The notes under the pieces are model-generated. The model was not told the origin of the DNA. It worked only from the letters and a program-made list of their open reading frames with translations, and did not search any database. A program made the position numbers and the translations under genes. Source: Bacillus sp. FJAT-29937 (lineage in GTDB: Bacteria > Bacillota > Bacilli > Bacillales > Cytobacillaceae). From it: a stretch of 64,000 nucleotides of DNA. The stretch covers positions 639,175 to 703,174 of the forward strand of contig NZ_LMAS01000003.1 in the NCBI RefSeq assembly GCF_001509555.1, written 5' to 3'. Of the stretch, positions 46,268 through 56,378 are shown piece after piece; the stretch's first letter is position 1; every line of letters begins with the position of its first letter.

Positions 46268-47440
46268 TTGAGATATTTGACTTCAGGTGAATCACACGGG
46301 CCTCAGCTGACAGCTATTATTGAAGGGCTGCCTGCGGGGCTGCCTTTGCTTAGCGACGATATAAATATAGAATTAGCTAGACGCCAAAAAGGACATGGCA
46401 GAGGCAGAAGAATGCAAATTGAAAAGGATACAGTACAAATTACTGGGGGAGTTAGGCACGGCTACACTTTAGGATCTCCAGTAGCATTAGTCGTTGAAAA
46501 TAATGATTGGAAGCACTGGACGAAAATCATGGGGCAAGAGCCTATCGCTCCAGAAGAAGAAGACGAGATCAAAAGAAAAATTACTCGTCCACGCCCCGGG
46601 CACGCTGATTTAAATGGTGCTCTAAAATATGGACATAGAGATATGAGAAATGTTCTTGAACGCTCTTCAGCAAGAGAAACGACTGTTAGGGTGGCTGCGG
46701 GTGCAGTAGCCAAAAAGCTATTAGCTGAGCTTGGCATTAATATTGCTTCACATGTTATCGAAATTGGCGGAATTAAATCTGCAGTCAGAGAATACGAAAC
46801 GCTTGAAAAGCTCAAGGAGATTTCGGAAGACTCACCCGTTCGCTGTATTGATCCAAATGCAGCAGAGCAAATGATGAAAGCCATTGATGATGCAAAAGAG
46901 CAGGGTGATTCTATTGGCGGTATCGTTGAGGTGATTGTTGAAGGCATGCCTCCGGGAGTAGGCAGCTATGTTCATTATGATCGGAAGCTTGACTCTAAAT
47001 TAGCAAGCGGGATTATGAGCATCAATGCCTTTAAAGGTGTAGAAATTGGCATCGGCTTCGAAGCGGCAAGTAAACCAGGCAGTGAGGTTCATGATGAAAT
47101 TGCGTGGAGTGAGGAACAAGGCTATTATCGCAAAACGAATCGTTTAGGCGGCTTAGAAGGCGGAATGTCAACAGGCATGCCGATTGTAGTAAGGGGAGTT
47201 ATGAAGCCTATTCCTACTTTATATAAACCACTTCAAAGTGTGGATATTGAAACGAAGGAGCCATTTGCAGCAAGCATTGAGAGATCTGACAGCTGTGCCG
47301 TTCCCGCAGCAGCAGTAGTGGCAGAGAATGTTGTAGCCTGGGAATTAGCAGCGGCAATCGTGAATCAATACTATTCAGATCGGTTCGAAACATTAAAGGA
47401 AATTATTGATCAGCAGAGAGCGTTTGCGAGGGACTTCTAA
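46268..47440 (+). CDS. aroC: Chorismate synthase (AroC; AroF in B. subtilis)
   Basis: A 390-residue FMN-requiring enzyme converting 5-enolpyruvylshikimate 3-phosphate to chorismate. Signatures: [51 protein letters not shown] and [20 protein letters not shown]. The TTG start at 46268 gives the family start MRYLT and the exact family length; GAAGGGGGAAAG precedes it. Its stop overlaps the aroB start. Confidence 0.96.
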   Translation: MRYLTSGESHGPQLTAIIEGLPAGLPLLSDDINIELARRQKGHGRGRRMQIEKDTVQITGGVRHGYTLGSPVALVVENNDWKHWTKIMGQEPIAPEEEDEIKRKITRPRPGHADLNGALKYGHRDMRNVLERSSARETTVRVAAGAVAKKLLAELGINIASHVIEIGGIKSAVREYETLEKLKEISEDSPVRCIDPNAAEQMMKAIDDAKEQGDSIGGIVEVIVEGMPPGVGSYVHYDRKLDSKLASGIMSINAFKGVEIGIGFEAASKPGSEVHDEIAWSEEQGYYRKTNRLGGLEGGMSTGMPIVVRGVMKPIPTLYKPLQSVDIETKEPFAASIERSDSCAVPAAAVVAENVVAWELAAAIVNQYYSDRFETLKEIIDQQRAFARDF

Positions 47441-48516
47441 TGGACGCCGTTACCATTGAAACGAATTCGAAAACATATCCTGTATATGTTGGCGCAGGAG
47501 TTACCAGGCAATTAAGCTCATTTATTCGAGATAAATTCCCTTCTTTAACAACGATTATGGTCATGACTGATGAAACGGTTGCTGAGCTTTATTTAGATGA
47601 CATGAAAGCTGCCTTATCAAATTATAAGGCGGAATTTTGCATCGTTCCAAGCGGAGAAAAAGCGAAAACATTTGATGTATATTATCAGTCATTAAGTTTT
47701 GCATTGGAAAAAAGGCTGGACAGAAAATCAATCCTGATAGCTTTTGGCGGTGGAGCAATTGGAGACCTTGGAGGATTTGTAGCTTCTACATTCATGCGTG
47801 GAATCTCTTTTCTCCAAGTGCCAACGACAATATTAGCTCATGACAGCGCTGTAGGCGGAAAAGTGGCCATCAATCATCCATTGGGAAAAAATATGATTGG
47901 CGCTTTTTATCAGCCTGAAGCTGTATTCTATGACTTGCATTTTCTAAGATCTCTTTCGCCGCAAGAAAGACGATCTGGTTTTTCTGAAGTCATAAAGCAT
48001 AGCTTAATTCATGATCCGGCCTTTTATGATTGGCTGTTCAATCATGTGAACTCACTAGAAGAGCTCAGCGGAGAGGATTTGCAATACGCTTTAGTTAAGG
48101 GGATTGAAATTAAGAACTATTTTGTTTCAAAGGATGAGAAAGAGTCTGGAATCCGTGCTTACTTAAATTTTGGCCATACGCTTGGCCATGCCATTGAAGC
48201 TGAAATGGGCTACGGCAAATGGACACATGGGGAATCCATATTGATTGGCATGCTATTTGCATTGCAATTGAGCAAAACAAAAACAGATCTATCCTTTAAT
48301 ATAGAGCCATTAAAAAATTGGCTCATTCGTCTTGGGTATGAGACCGAAATACCTAAACAATTGACAGTTCAAAATTTAATTGAGCGAATGAAACAAGATA
48401 AAAAGTCAATCGGTCAAAAAGTAAACTTTGTTCTATTAAAGGAAATCGGTAACCCCGAATTATTTGAGGTATCAGAAGCGGAATTAATCAAGCAGCTAGA
48501 ATATTTTCTAGAATAA
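47440..48516 (+). CDS. aroB: 3-dehydroquinate synthase
   Basis: A 358-residue NAD- and metal-dependent enzyme turning DAHP into 3-dehydroquinate. Motifs: AFGGGAIGDLGGFVASTFMR (NAD), PTTILAHDSAVGGKVAIN, EVIKHSLIHD and the metal site NFGHTLGHAIEAEMGYGKWTHGE-type residues near 235-255. It overlaps aroC by one base and is followed by aroH after 14 bases, one operon. Confidence 0.96.
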   Translation: MDAVTIETNSKTYPVYVGAGVTRQLSSFIRDKFPSLTTIMVMTDETVAELYLDDMKAALSNYKAEFCIVPSGEKAKTFDVYYQSLSFALEKRLDRKSILIAFGGGAIGDLGGFVASTFMRGISFLQVPTTILAHDSAVGGKVAINHPLGKNMIGAFYQPEAVFYDLHFLRSLSPQERRSGFSEVIKHSLIHDPAFYDWLFNHVNSLEELSGEDLQYALVKGIEIKNYFVSKDEKESGIRAYLNFGHTLGHAIEAEMGYGKWTHGESILIGMLFALQLSKTKTDLSFNIEPLKNWLIRLGYETEIPKQLTVQNLIERMKQDKKSIGQKVNFVLLKEIGNPELFEVSEAELIKQLEYFLE

Positions 48517-48530
48517 AGGAGGGGTTGCAT

Positions 48531-48899
48531 GTGATACGTGGCGTAAGAGGAGCTACTACAATAAATGAAAACAATGAAATAGAAATAGTTGAGGCTACTG
48601 AGATTTTGCTAAGGAAGATGATTGAGGAAAATTCGATTGATGCAGAGATGGTTGCATCTGTCTTTATTTCGGTGACAGAAGATATCACAGCAGTATTCCC
48701 TGCCAAAGCAATGAGATTAATTGAGGGCTGGAAATATGTCCCTGTTATGTGTATGAGGGAAATTCCTGTCGAGTCCTCATTAGAAAAATGTATTCGTGTC
48801 ATGATGCATGTGAATACAAATATTTCTCAAAAAGAAGTTACTCATATTTACTTAGGTGACGCCATTAAATTAAGACCTGATTTAAATGCTGCAGACTAA
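48531..48899 (+). CDS. aroH: Chorismate mutase (AroH type)
   Basis: A 122-residue monofunctional chorismate mutase of the trimeric AroH fold, converting chorismate to prephenate. MIRGVRGATTINENNEIEIV, AVFPAKAMRLIEGWKYVPVM and CIRVMMHVNT contain the Arg7-, Glu78- and Arg90-type active-site residues. The GTG at 48531 fits the AAAGGAGGGG site and the family start. In B. subtilis trpE follows; here hisC follows after 60 bases and no trp gene is present. Confidence 0.95.
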   Translation: MIRGVRGATTINENNEIEIVEATEILLRKMIEENSIDAEMVASVFISVTEDITAVFPAKAMRLIEGWKYVPVMCMREIPVESSLEKCIRVMMHVNTNISQKEVTHIYLGDAIKLRPDLNAAD

Positions 48900-48959
48900 G
48901 ATTAAAATTAATCATTTCGAATTGATTTATTATGACATTCAATAGAAAAGGTGATCTTT

Positions 48960-50060
48960 ATGAAATGGAAAGAACAGTTGCTTCAATTATCCCCTTATCA
49001 GCCTGGGAAACCAATTGATGATGTAAAAAGACAATATGGTTTAGAGCAAATTGTTAAACTGGCATCTAATGAAAATCCGTTTGGATGCTCGGAAAATGTG
49101 AGTACAGCAATCAAAAGTTCAACTGCTTCATTTCCTTTATATCCAGATGGGAATGCAACCAATTTAAGAGAAAAGATTGCTGGTTATTTCGGACTAAGCC
49201 CGTCGCAATTTATTTTTGGCAATGGGGCCGATAACATTATCCAAATTATCTCAAGGGCTCTATTAAAACCAGGCTTAAATACAGTAATGGCTACACAAAC
49301 CTTTTCGCAGTATAAGCATAACGCCATCATTGATGGAGCAGAGGTTAGGGAAGTTCCGCAAATTAACGGGGAGCATGATCTTGATGGAATGCTAGAGGCA
49401 ATTGATGAGTCAACTTCAGTCGTGTGGGTTTGTAATCCAAATAATCCGACTGGCACTTATATAAGTGAAGATCGTTTAGTGTCATTCTTAGAGAAAGTTC
49501 CTAATGATATTCTTGTAGTGATTGATGAGGCTTATTTTGACTATGCTGTTGCTGAGGACTATGGCAGCTCTATACATTTACTTGATCGTTTTCCTAATAT
49601 TATCGTCTTACGTACATTCTCGAAGGTTTATGGCCTAGCGAGCCTCCGTGTTGGATATGGAATTAGTCATTCAGAAATTATTAAAACATTGGAACCGGCC
49701 AGGGAACCATTCAATGTCAATACTATTGCCCAGGCCGCAGCGATAGCAGCTCTTGACGACAAAGAGTATGTTAATTTCTGTAAACAAAAAAACCGTGAAG
49801 GTCTGGAGCAATTTTATACATTTTGTGAGGAGAATGGTTTAAACTATTATCCTTCTCAAGCAAACTTTATATTAATTGATTTTAACAAGGACGGAAATGA
49901 AGTATTTCAATATTTACTCGAAAGAGGATATATTGTTCGTTCAGGACAGGCGTTAGGCTTCCCTACATGTGTGAGGGTGACGGTTGGTTCAAAGGAACAA
50001 AACGAAGGTGTTATTAACATAATGTCTGAACTATTAGCAGAAAAGACAATCGTCTCTTAA
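48960..50060 (+). CDS. hisC: Histidinol-phosphate / aromatic aminotransferase
   Basis: A 366-residue class I/II PLP aminotransferase. LASNENPFGCSENV is the substrate-side start, GNGADNIIQII and VCNPNNPTGTYI follow, VIDEAYFDY holds the PLP Asp/Tyr, and the Schiff-base lysine is in LRTFSKVYGLASLRVGYG. In B. subtilis this enzyme serves both histidine and Tyr/Phe synthesis, and its position before tyrA fits the aromatic role. AAAGGTGATC precedes the ATG. Confidence 0.94.
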   Translation: MKWKEQLLQLSPYQPGKPIDDVKRQYGLEQIVKLASNENPFGCSENVSTAIKSSTASFPLYPDGNATNLREKIAGYFGLSPSQFIFGNGADNIIQIISRALLKPGLNTVMATQTFSQYKHNAIIDGAEVREVPQINGEHDLDGMLEAIDESTSVVWVCNPNNPTGTYISEDRLVSFLEKVPNDILVVIDEAYFDYAVAEDYGSSIHLLDRFPNIIVLRTFSKVYGLASLRVGYGISHSEIIKTLEPAREPFNVNTIAQAAAIAALDDKEYVNFCKQKNREGLEQFYTFCEENGLNYYPSQANFILIDFNKDGNEVFQYLLERGYIVRSGQALGFPTCVRVTVGSKEQNEGVINIMSELLAEKTIVS

Positions 50061-50148
50061 GAAAACAATTTTTTATTTAAATTCAGAGGCTGCTATAGCC
50101 TCTGAACCTATTTTCGCACTAATTTCGAACGTAAAGGTGGTGAGCCGC

Positions 50149-51255
50149 TTGAAAGGCCGTGTACTTATTATAGGTTTAGGATTAATTGGCGGATCCTTGG
50201 CATTATGCATAAAAAAGGCTCACAAGGATGCAGTTGTCATTGGATTCGATACAAATGAAGAGCAGACTAAGCTTGGAAGGATGCTTGGGGTGGTTGATGA
50301 AATCGCCATTTCAATCGAAGAAGCTGCAGAACATGCTGACCTGATTTTAATTGCTACTCCAGTAAAAGTAACCGAGAAGATATTTAAAATTCTAGAAGAG
50401 AATCCATTAAAGAATCAAGTGATTATTTCAGATGCAGGCAGTACGAAAAAGGAAATCGTTCAATTGGCTGGCGGTTTTAAGAAAAGGGGAATCACTTTTA
50501 TTGGCGGGCATCCAATGGCTGGGTCACACAAGAGCGGTGTCACCGCTGCAAAATCGATCCTTTTTGAAAACGCCTTTTATATTTTAACTCCAGAAGATCA
50601 TATTTCAGACAGTAAACTGCAGGAACTGCAAAATTGGCTTTCTGGGACAAAAGCAAGGTTCATTTCATTATCCCCACAGGAACATGATTATTTAACAGGT
50701 GTTATTAGTCATTTTCCCCATATTATTGCAGCCTCGCTCGTTCATCAAGCTGAGAAAACAAGTGCGAAGCAAAAGCTCGTACCAAGTCTGGCAGCGGGAG
50801 GCTTTCGAGATGTGACAAGGATCGCATCTAGCAGTCCTGAAATGTGGAGAGACATTTTATTACATAATAAAGAGGTTATGCTGCATCTGCTTGATGATTG
50901 GCAAAATGAAATGCAGAAGGTATCTAACATGCTAGCCGAAGAAAATGAACATGAGATTTATAATTATTTTCATCGTGCTAAGCAATTTCGTGATGAATTG
51001 CCGCAAAAAGAAAAAGGAGCCATCCCCTCTTTTTACGATCTGTTTGTTGATGTCCCTGACTATCCAGGTGTGATCTCTGAGATTACAGGTTATTTAGCAA
51101 AAGAGGATATCAGCATTACCAATATTCGTATCTTGGAAACACGAGTGGATATTAATGGAATTCTAGTGATTAGTTTTCAAACGGAAGAAGATCGTGCGCG
51201 TGCAGAGATTTGTATTCATAATTACACTAATTTTGAAACCTCTGTAGGAATTTAA
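50149..51255 (+). CDS. tyrA: Prephenate dehydrogenase with ACT domain
   Basis: A 368-residue NAD-dependent enzyme converting prephenate to 4-hydroxyphenylpyruvate for tyrosine. Nucleotide fold VLIIGLGLIGGSLALCIKKA, catalytic region GGHPMAGSHKSGVTAAK and SPQEHDYLTGVISHFPHIIA; C-terminal ACT domain (DVPDYPGVISEITGYLAKED) probably senses tyrosine. The TTG at 50149 is preferred, eight bases after AAGGTGG; a GTG four codons upstream lies too close to the ribosome site. Confidence 0.94.
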   Translation: MKGRVLIIGLGLIGGSLALCIKKAHKDAVVIGFDTNEEQTKLGRMLGVVDEIAISIEEAAEHADLILIATPVKVTEKIFKILEENPLKNQVIISDAGSTKKEIVQLAGGFKKRGITFIGGHPMAGSHKSGVTAAKSILFENAFYILTPEDHISDSKLQELQNWLSGTKARFISLSPQEHDYLTGVISHFPHIIAASLVHQAEKTSAKQKLVPSLAAGGFRDVTRIASSSPEMWRDILLHNKEVMLHLLDDWQNEMQKVSNMLAEENEHEIYNYFHRAKQFRDELPQKEKGAIPSFYDLFVDVPDYPGVISEITGYLAKEDISITNIRILETRVDINGILVISFQTEEDRARAEICIHNYTNFETSVGI

Positions 51256-51305
51256 GTTTGTTGTGAAGAAGTGGAAGGAAAAAGCATGTATAAGGGGTGT
51301 TTTTT

Positions 51306-52598
51306 TTGAAGCCAATTAAATTAAAGACCAATATTCCTTCATTAAGGGGAACTATCCATATTCCAGGTGATAAATCAATCTCCCACCGATCCATCATGTT
51401 TGGGGCTATTGCTGAAGGGAAAACAACCGTTACAAACTTTTTGCTCGGGGAGGATTGTTTAAGTACAATCGCCTGCTTTAAGAAATTAGGGATATCCATT
51501 GAGCAACTTGAGGATAAAGTCGTCATCGAAGGAAACGGCATTGCTGGGCTTAAGGAACCTTCTGAAATATTAGATGTCGGAAATTCAGGAACTACGATTC
51601 GTTTATTGTTAGGAATTCTTGCTGGCCGCCCTTTTCATTCTGTATTAGTTGGAGACGAATCGATTGGAAAAAGACCGATGACTAGGGTGACAAAGCCATT
51701 ACAAACGATGGGAGCAGTCATACAGGGCAGAAAGAATGGTGAATATACACCTATTTCTATTTCAGGCGGCTCGTTAAAACCGATGGAATATTCATTACCT
51801 GTTGCAAGTGCCCAAGTGAAGTCTTCTCTGTTGTTTGCGGGATTACAGGCTAATGGGACTACAACTCTCATAGAGCCAGTAAAAACAAGGGACCATACGG
51901 AAAGAATGATAAATAAGTTTGGCGGCTCGATTGAAGTGGATGAACGTACAGTTCGCATTAAGGGTGGTCAGAAGCTTACAGGAACTGATATACATGTTCC
52001 AGGCGACATTTCATCTGCGGCTTTCTTCCTCGTTGCAGGGGCTATTGTGCCTAATAGCAGTATAACATTAAAAAATGTTGGTCTAAATCCGACAAGAACG
52101 GGAATTATTGATGTTTTGAAGGCAATGGGCGCTGATATGACCATTGTTCCTTATGAAGACGATACATTTGAACCATGTGGAGATATTACGATTAAAACAT
52201 CGACTCTAAAAGGAATTACGATTGAAGGCGACCTAATTCCGAGACTGATTGATGAAATCCCTATTATCGCTCTTCTAGCATCGCAAGCTGAAGGTGAAAC
52301 GGTTATTAAAGATGCTGAGGAATTAAAGGTGAAAGAGACAAATCGTATAGATACAGTAGTAAATGAGCTTACAAAGCTTGGAGTAGATATTGAGGCAACA
52401 GAGGATGGAATGATTATTAAAGGCAGTTCTGAATTGAACGGTGGCGGAACCGTTTCAAGTTATGGCGATCATAGAATAGGGATGATGCTTGCCATCGCCG
52501 CCGCTCTATGCAAGGAAGAGGTATTCCTTGAAAATGAAGAATCCATTTATATTTCCTATCCTTCATTTTTTACACATTTAGAAATTCTTAGTAAGTAA
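51306..52598 (+). CDS. aroA: EPSP synthase (AroA; AroE in B. subtilis)
   Basis: A 430-residue enzyme making 5-enolpyruvylshikimate 3-phosphate. Motifs: [73 protein letters not shown] and [12 protein letters not shown]. The NSGTTIRL and Gly-Asp-Lys-Ser blocks have the form seen in Gram-positive class II EPSP synthases. TTG start at 51306 after AAGGGGTG; the T tract between them makes the exact start a little uncertain. A terminator follows. Confidence 0.94.
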   Translation: MKPIKLKTNIPSLRGTIHIPGDKSISHRSIMFGAIAEGKTTVTNFLLGEDCLSTIACFKKLGISIEQLEDKVVIEGNGIAGLKEPSEILDVGNSGTTIRLLLGILAGRPFHSVLVGDESIGKRPMTRVTKPLQTMGAVIQGRKNGEYTPISISGGSLKPMEYSLPVASAQVKSSLLFAGLQANGTTTLIEPVKTRDHTERMINKFGGSIEVDERTVRIKGGQKLTGTDIHVPGDISSAAFFLVAGAIVPNSSITLKNVGLNPTRTGIIDVLKAMGADMTIVPYEDDTFEPCGDITIKTSTLKGITIEGDLIPRLIDEIPIIALLASQAEGETVIKDAEELKVKETNRIDTVVNELTKLGVDIEATEDGMIIKGSSELNGGGTVSSYGDHRIGMMLAIAAALCKEEVFLENEESIYISYPSFFTHLEILSK

Positions 52599-52608
52599 AA
52601 TACTATTT

Positions 52609-52634
52609 AGGGGCTGCATATCAGCCTCTTTTTG
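52609..52634 (+). terminator. Terminator of the aromatic gene run
   Basis: AGGGGCTG (52609-52616) and CAGCCTCT (52622-52629), one G-U pair, are followed by TTTTTG. Confidence 0.8.
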
Positions 52635-52734
52635 TTTTGTTACAAATATTAAATCAGGAATAACTTCTAAATAACTAATCATAAAAATCAATATTTTTCA
52701 TAGCTTGTCATAAGACAGTAAAAAGGGTGGTTTT

Positions 52735-53628
52735 ATGACATATATCATTGAAAACGCCAATATTCTTAAGGACCAGACATTAACGAAAGCCTCACTTCTA
52801 ATTGAAAACGGATTGATCGTATCAATTAAACAAGACTTTAAAAGGTATAAGTATATAAAAATGAATGCTGAACCATTTATCATGACCCCCACTTCAATCT
52901 TCTTTAAAAAGGATTTTCCGTTAGAAAAATCTTTTCAGGAAATGAAAGAATTTTATCGGGAAGAATTTATCCTTGAAGGATGCACGACATTCATAACTGT
53001 GGCACCTGTAAAGCATGAATATGAATTATCAGCTGCCATAAAACGATTAAAAATACAGCTGCTAAACAGCCCAATTGATTTTATTATAGGTGTTCGGATT
53101 CCAATCCGGCTTTTAACCCCAGCCTTTTTAAGAAAGTGTAAGCGAGAAAAGGTGCCTGCTGTCTTTGTTGACATCAATCAAGTGGACGAGCTTTACGATT
53201 TGCCTTGGGGATGGCTGCGGGAGGCTATGTTTCCTTATAATAGCCCTCTAATACCAATATTTACGAATAGCAATAAACAGGCTGCAAATGAATGGTCAAG
53301 GCTCATGAAAGAAGAGAAAATCCCGTTTGTACAGGAGGAATTACAAGAAGGTCAGCCCATTCCAAATGACGTTTTATGTAAGATGGGGATTTATCCATTC
53401 AAGGCAAGCATTTACCAAGGGTGCGAATTGTCTTATAATTTTTATTTGCAAAGCAGAGAAATTCGAAAAATTGAAGAATCTGAACTATTTCATTATCATA
53501 GAGATAAGTTAGTTATTACAGTTCAAAATGGTGTTGTTATCCGTTCTGGCAATGATGTTGTTTATAGGCCTGGATATGGCAAGCATGTTAAAATAAAGAC
53601 ACCATCATTTTTTAAGATTGACGTATAG
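52735..53628 (+). CDS. Degenerate amidohydrolase-like protein, function unknown
   Basis: A 297-residue protein whose first 35 residues (YIIENANILKDQTLTKASLL, then IENGLIVSIKQDF) have the typical N-terminal beta pattern of amidohydrolases, and whose end (VITVQNGVVIRSGNDVVYRP) resembles the closing beta part. The metal ligands are not there: no HxH motif after the first section, where MTPTSIFFKKDFPLE occurs in place of the usual PGxIDxHxH, and no clear carbamylated Lys or later His pair. It is therefore likely a non-enzymatic or altered relative. AAAAGGGTGG precedes the ATG. It lies 18 bases before ypiA, so it is probably co-transcribed. No equivalent exists here in B. subtilis. Confidence 0.6.
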   Translation: MTYIIENANILKDQTLTKASLLIENGLIVSIKQDFKRYKYIKMNAEPFIMTPTSIFFKKDFPLEKSFQEMKEFYREEFILEGCTTFITVAPVKHEYELSAAIKRLKIQLLNSPIDFIIGVRIPIRLLTPAFLRKCKREKVPAVFVDINQVDELYDLPWGWLREAMFPYNSPLIPIFTNSNKQAANEWSRLMKEEKIPFVQEELQEGQPIPNDVLCKMGIYPFKASIYQGCELSYNFYLQSREIRKIEESELFHYHRDKLVITVQNGVVIRSGNDVVYRPGYGKHVKIKTPSFFKIDV

Positions 53629-53646
53629 ACGTGAAAGGAAATTATT

Positions 53647-54906
53647 ATGGAGAAAATAAATGAAATCATTAAAATGCTTGAAAACGGCCAACATGAAGAA
53701 GCGTTGAGCCATTATCGGAGAATTTTATTAAATGGATCTCATGAAGAAAGATTTCTTCTGGGTGAAGAATTACTTCACTACGGGTTTCTGGTGGAGGCAA
53801 AAAAATTATTCGAAAGACTGCTTGAATCTTATCCGGAAGAAGGAGAATTGCTAGTCCTTTTAGCAGAAACTCATATTGATCTTGGAGAAGAGGACGAAGC
53901 CATCCTTGTTTTAGAGAAGGTACAAGAAGAAGATCCAAGTTTCCCGCAATCGCTGTTGCTGCTCGCAGATCTTTATCAAATGGAAGGTTTATATGAGGTG
54001 AGTGAACAAAAACTGTTAAAAGCCAAGTCCATTTTGCCTAATGAGGTAATCGTTGATTTTGCCCTTGGTGAACTCTACGGAGAACAAGGCAGATTTCTCG
54101 AAGCTGCGAAAATTTATAGGCATGTCCTTCAAACAGATGAAATCATCGCAGGTGTGAATGTTAATCAGAGGTTAGCAGAGGTTCTTAGCGTAGGAGGAGC
54201 ATTCGAAGAGGCATTGCCTTACTTCGAAAAAGCAATGGAGGACAAATTAGAAATTAATACTCTGTTTAGCTATGCATTTACTGCATTGCAAGCAGGATAT
54301 AATAGAACAGCAATCGAAAAGTTCAATGAATTAAAGGAGCTTGATCCAGAATACCATTCCTTATATATCAATCTTTCAAAGGCTTACGAGCGTGAAGAGG
54401 AATTGGAAAACAGCTTTCATGTGATTAAGATGGGAATTCAATATGACGAATATAATAAAGAGCTTTATTTATATGGCGGCAAGCTTGCGCTAAAGTTAGG
54501 CAATGAACAGGAAGCGGAAAATTTATTAAGAGAGGCACTTGCACTTGATCCAGAATTTATTGAAGCAGGGGCCAGTTTAATAAAGCTTTTTCTTAGGCAG
54601 GAAAGATATCAAGATGTTTTGGAAATTACGGAATTGTTAAGTGATTTTGCGGAAGAGGAACCGCAGTTTGTTTGGGATTCAGCCTTGGCCCATCATCAGC
54701 TTGAAGAATATTCATTGGCATTAAACAAATACAATCGTGCATATACTTTCTTAAAGGATGAGCCGGAATTTCTAATAGATTACGGAAATTTTTTAATTGA
54801 AGAAGGAAAAAACACTGAAGCTGCCGAAGTTTTTAGTAAATTAGTAAAACTTGAGCCAGGTGTCATTGAATATCAGGAAATACTGCAAAGACTCTTGGAT
54901 CAATGA
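53647..54906 (+). CDS. ypiA: TPR-repeat protein YpiA
   Basis: A 419-residue protein built of tetratricopeptide repeats from about residue 35 to the end (for example FLVEAKKLFERLLESYPEEG, EEALPYFEKAMEDKLEINTL, AENLLREALALDPEFIEAGA). It is very acidic, with no membrane segment, so a cytoplasmic scaffold is likely. It corresponds to B. subtilis YpiA between aroA and ypiB; partner proteins unknown. GAAAGGAAATT precedes the ATG. Confidence 0.88.
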   Translation: MEKINEIIKMLENGQHEEALSHYRRILLNGSHEERFLLGEELLHYGFLVEAKKLFERLLESYPEEGELLVLLAETHIDLGEEDEAILVLEKVQEEDPSFPQSLLLLADLYQMEGLYEVSEQKLLKAKSILPNEVIVDFALGELYGEQGRFLEAAKIYRHVLQTDEIIAGVNVNQRLAEVLSVGGAFEEALPYFEKAMEDKLEINTLFSYAFTALQAGYNRTAIEKFNELKELDPEYHSLYINLSKAYEREEELENSFHVIKMGIQYDEYNKELYLYGGKLALKLGNEQEAENLLREALALDPEFIEAGASLIKLFLRQERYQDVLEITELLSDFAEEEPQFVWDSALAHHQLEEYSLALNKYNRAYTFLKDEPEFLIDYGNFLIEEGKNTEAAEVFSKLVKLEPGVIEYQEILQRLLDQ

Positions 54907-54959
54907 TAAAAGTGAAATGGGCTTATTAATTTTGCAAATAGCAGAGGAGGGAATCGAAT

Positions 54960-55502
54960 ATGTCAGCCCCTGTATCTGTCAACGAGAAGAAAGATTTTAT
55001 TCGCTGGTTTCTGAACCATTATCAATTAAAGAGACGGGAATGTGTATGGATTCTTAACTATTTAATGAGCCATGATCAGTTAATGGAAAAAGTTCATTTT
55101 GTTGATCACGCACAGTATTGTCCTAAAGGATTAATCATGTCAACTCATTGTGTAGATGAAGTCCCATTTCGTTTCTACAAGGAAAATGTCATGACGACTG
55201 ATGCAGAGAAATCTTTTCACGACATCCGGCTTAATCGTGAGGAGGATATCTTTATTCAGTTAAATTTCCACGCTTCCAATAAAGCGCATCAATATGCAGC
55301 TGTTTTGGAGGAAAACCCGTTTTTGCCAAATAAAATGGAAATTAGTGAAAAAGATAAAATGGTTGCTGAAAAGTTTCTTAGTGACAGCATAAAGAAATTT
55401 CAAAGAGAGACCCTTCTTAGGCAAATTGATGAAGCTCTGGACAGTCAAGACGAATCCGCATTCATCCAATTAACTGAAAAACTAAAAAGATTAAAGTCTT
55501 AA
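54960..55502 (+). CDS. ypiB: UPF0302 family protein YpiB
   Basis: A 180-residue cytoplasmic protein matching B. subtilis Ypi[60 protein letters not shown] and a C-terminal helix pair ([28 protein letters not shown]). A role in regulating lipopolysaccharide-like or quinol genes is not established; function unknown. GAGGAGGGAATCGA precedes the ATG. Confidence 0.88.
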   Translation: MSAPVSVNEKKDFIRWFLNHYQLKRRECVWILNYLMSHDQLMEKVHFVDHAQYCPKGLIMSTHCVDEVPFRFYKENVMTTDAEKSFHDIRLNREEDIFIQLNFHASNKAHQYAAVLEENPFLPNKMEISEKDKMVAEKFLSDSIKKFQRETLLRQIDEALDSQDESAFIQLTEKLKRLKS

Positions 55503-55508
55503 TCCTAG

Positions 55509-55540
55509 GCTTGCTATTATTAGCAAGCTTTATTTTTTTA
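55509..55540 (+). terminator. Terminator of ypiA-ypiB
   Basis: GCTTGCTA (55509-55516) and TAGCAAGC (55521-55528) pair and a T-rich tract follows. Confidence 0.88.
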
Positions 55541-55664
55541 TCTAGCTACAGCGCCTACCCCCTCGAGGTCACAAGCCAAGCCTCCCAGAAAGGTAAAGTT
55601 CAACCTTTCCGGGAGGCTTGTCTTGTGCTTGTCGGGGGTGGGCAAGGCGCTTCCACTTTTATTT
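55541..55664. repeat. Intergenic palindromic repeat, copy 2
   Basis: Begins TCTAGCTACAGCGCCTACCC and ends GGGCAAGGCGCTTCCACTTTT. It can fold on itself: outer arms AGCGCCT/AGGCGCT, ACCCCC/GGGGGT, then CACAAG/CTTGTG, and the inner arm AAGCCTCCCAGAAAGGT with ACCTTTCCGGGAGGCTT. It is nearly the same as copy 3 and shares its core with copy 1. It lies between the ypiB terminator and ypiF. Confidence 0.88.
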
Positions 55665-55727
55665 TTGTCGCTTTTTCGTAATAGTGGTAAGATAAATAGG
55701 ATAAATTAGATACATGGAGTGAGTTGG

Positions 55728-56198
55728 ATGAAGTGGATTTCTCAGGATATTGAAAAGTTTCTTCAATCAAAGGAGTATGTGGATACAGCGGTATTGCCGT
55801 TGCTTCCTGTTTCCCTCGGCAATGATATGAAACAATCAGCTTCGATGAGTGAGTTTATTTCCCTGCTTAGTGTTCAGCTAGAGAGACAGTTTAGGGGAAG
55901 AGTTATGATGCTGCCAGGATTTTCTTATCTTAAATCAGCAACATTGGACAAGCATAACGAGGATATAAGGGTTTGGGAAGATGAATTGTTTGCAAATGGT
56001 TTTAGGCATGTTTTTCATGTCACCTCTGACAGCAGCTGGAAGGGGATTGAAGATCGGCTAAATGGAAGTTTAATTTGGCTTCCGTCCATTCCACTTGAGC
56101 ATTTGGAAGAGCGGAATCGAATTTCTATACTTGAGGATCAAGTTAAACAGCTACTAACTCTGTTTATGCAAAAATGGGAAAATGGAGAAAGTCGCTAA
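55728..56198 (+). CDS. ypiF: YpiF family protein (DUF2487)
   Basis: A 156-residue cytoplasmic protein of unknown function (MKWISQDIEKFLQSKEYVDT, LERQFRGRVMMLPGFSYLKS, GSLIWLPSIPLEHLEERNRI). It corresponds to B. subtilis YpiF immediately before qcrA. GGAGTGAG fixes the ATG at 55728; an upstream GTG at 55719 overlaps the ribosome site. Confidence 0.85.
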   Translation: MKWISQDIEKFLQSKEYVDTAVLPLLPVSLGNDMKQSASMSEFISLLSVQLERQFRGRVMMLPGFSYLKSATLDKHNEDIRVWEDELFANGFRHVFHVTSDSSWKGIEDRLNGSLIWLPSIPLEHLEERNRISILEDQVKQLLTLFMQKWENGESR

Positions 56199-56378
56199 GA
56201 ATGATTAAAAAACGTAATTATTTTTAAATAATTTAAATCTGTCACAGAGTCTACATGTTTTTACCAAAGGATTATATTGACCTTCAAAGAAGATTGATAT
56301 ATCATGGTTATGTCCTAGTTTTATATTGTGTTGAATTTTGTCCGTTGGACTTGACTTCATAATAGAGGGGGGAAAAGT

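Noticed and set aside
46462..46947. Reverse-strand frame of 161 codons inside aroC
   Set aside because: It is opposite a fully conserved enzyme sequence, is Ser-rich and matches nothing I know.
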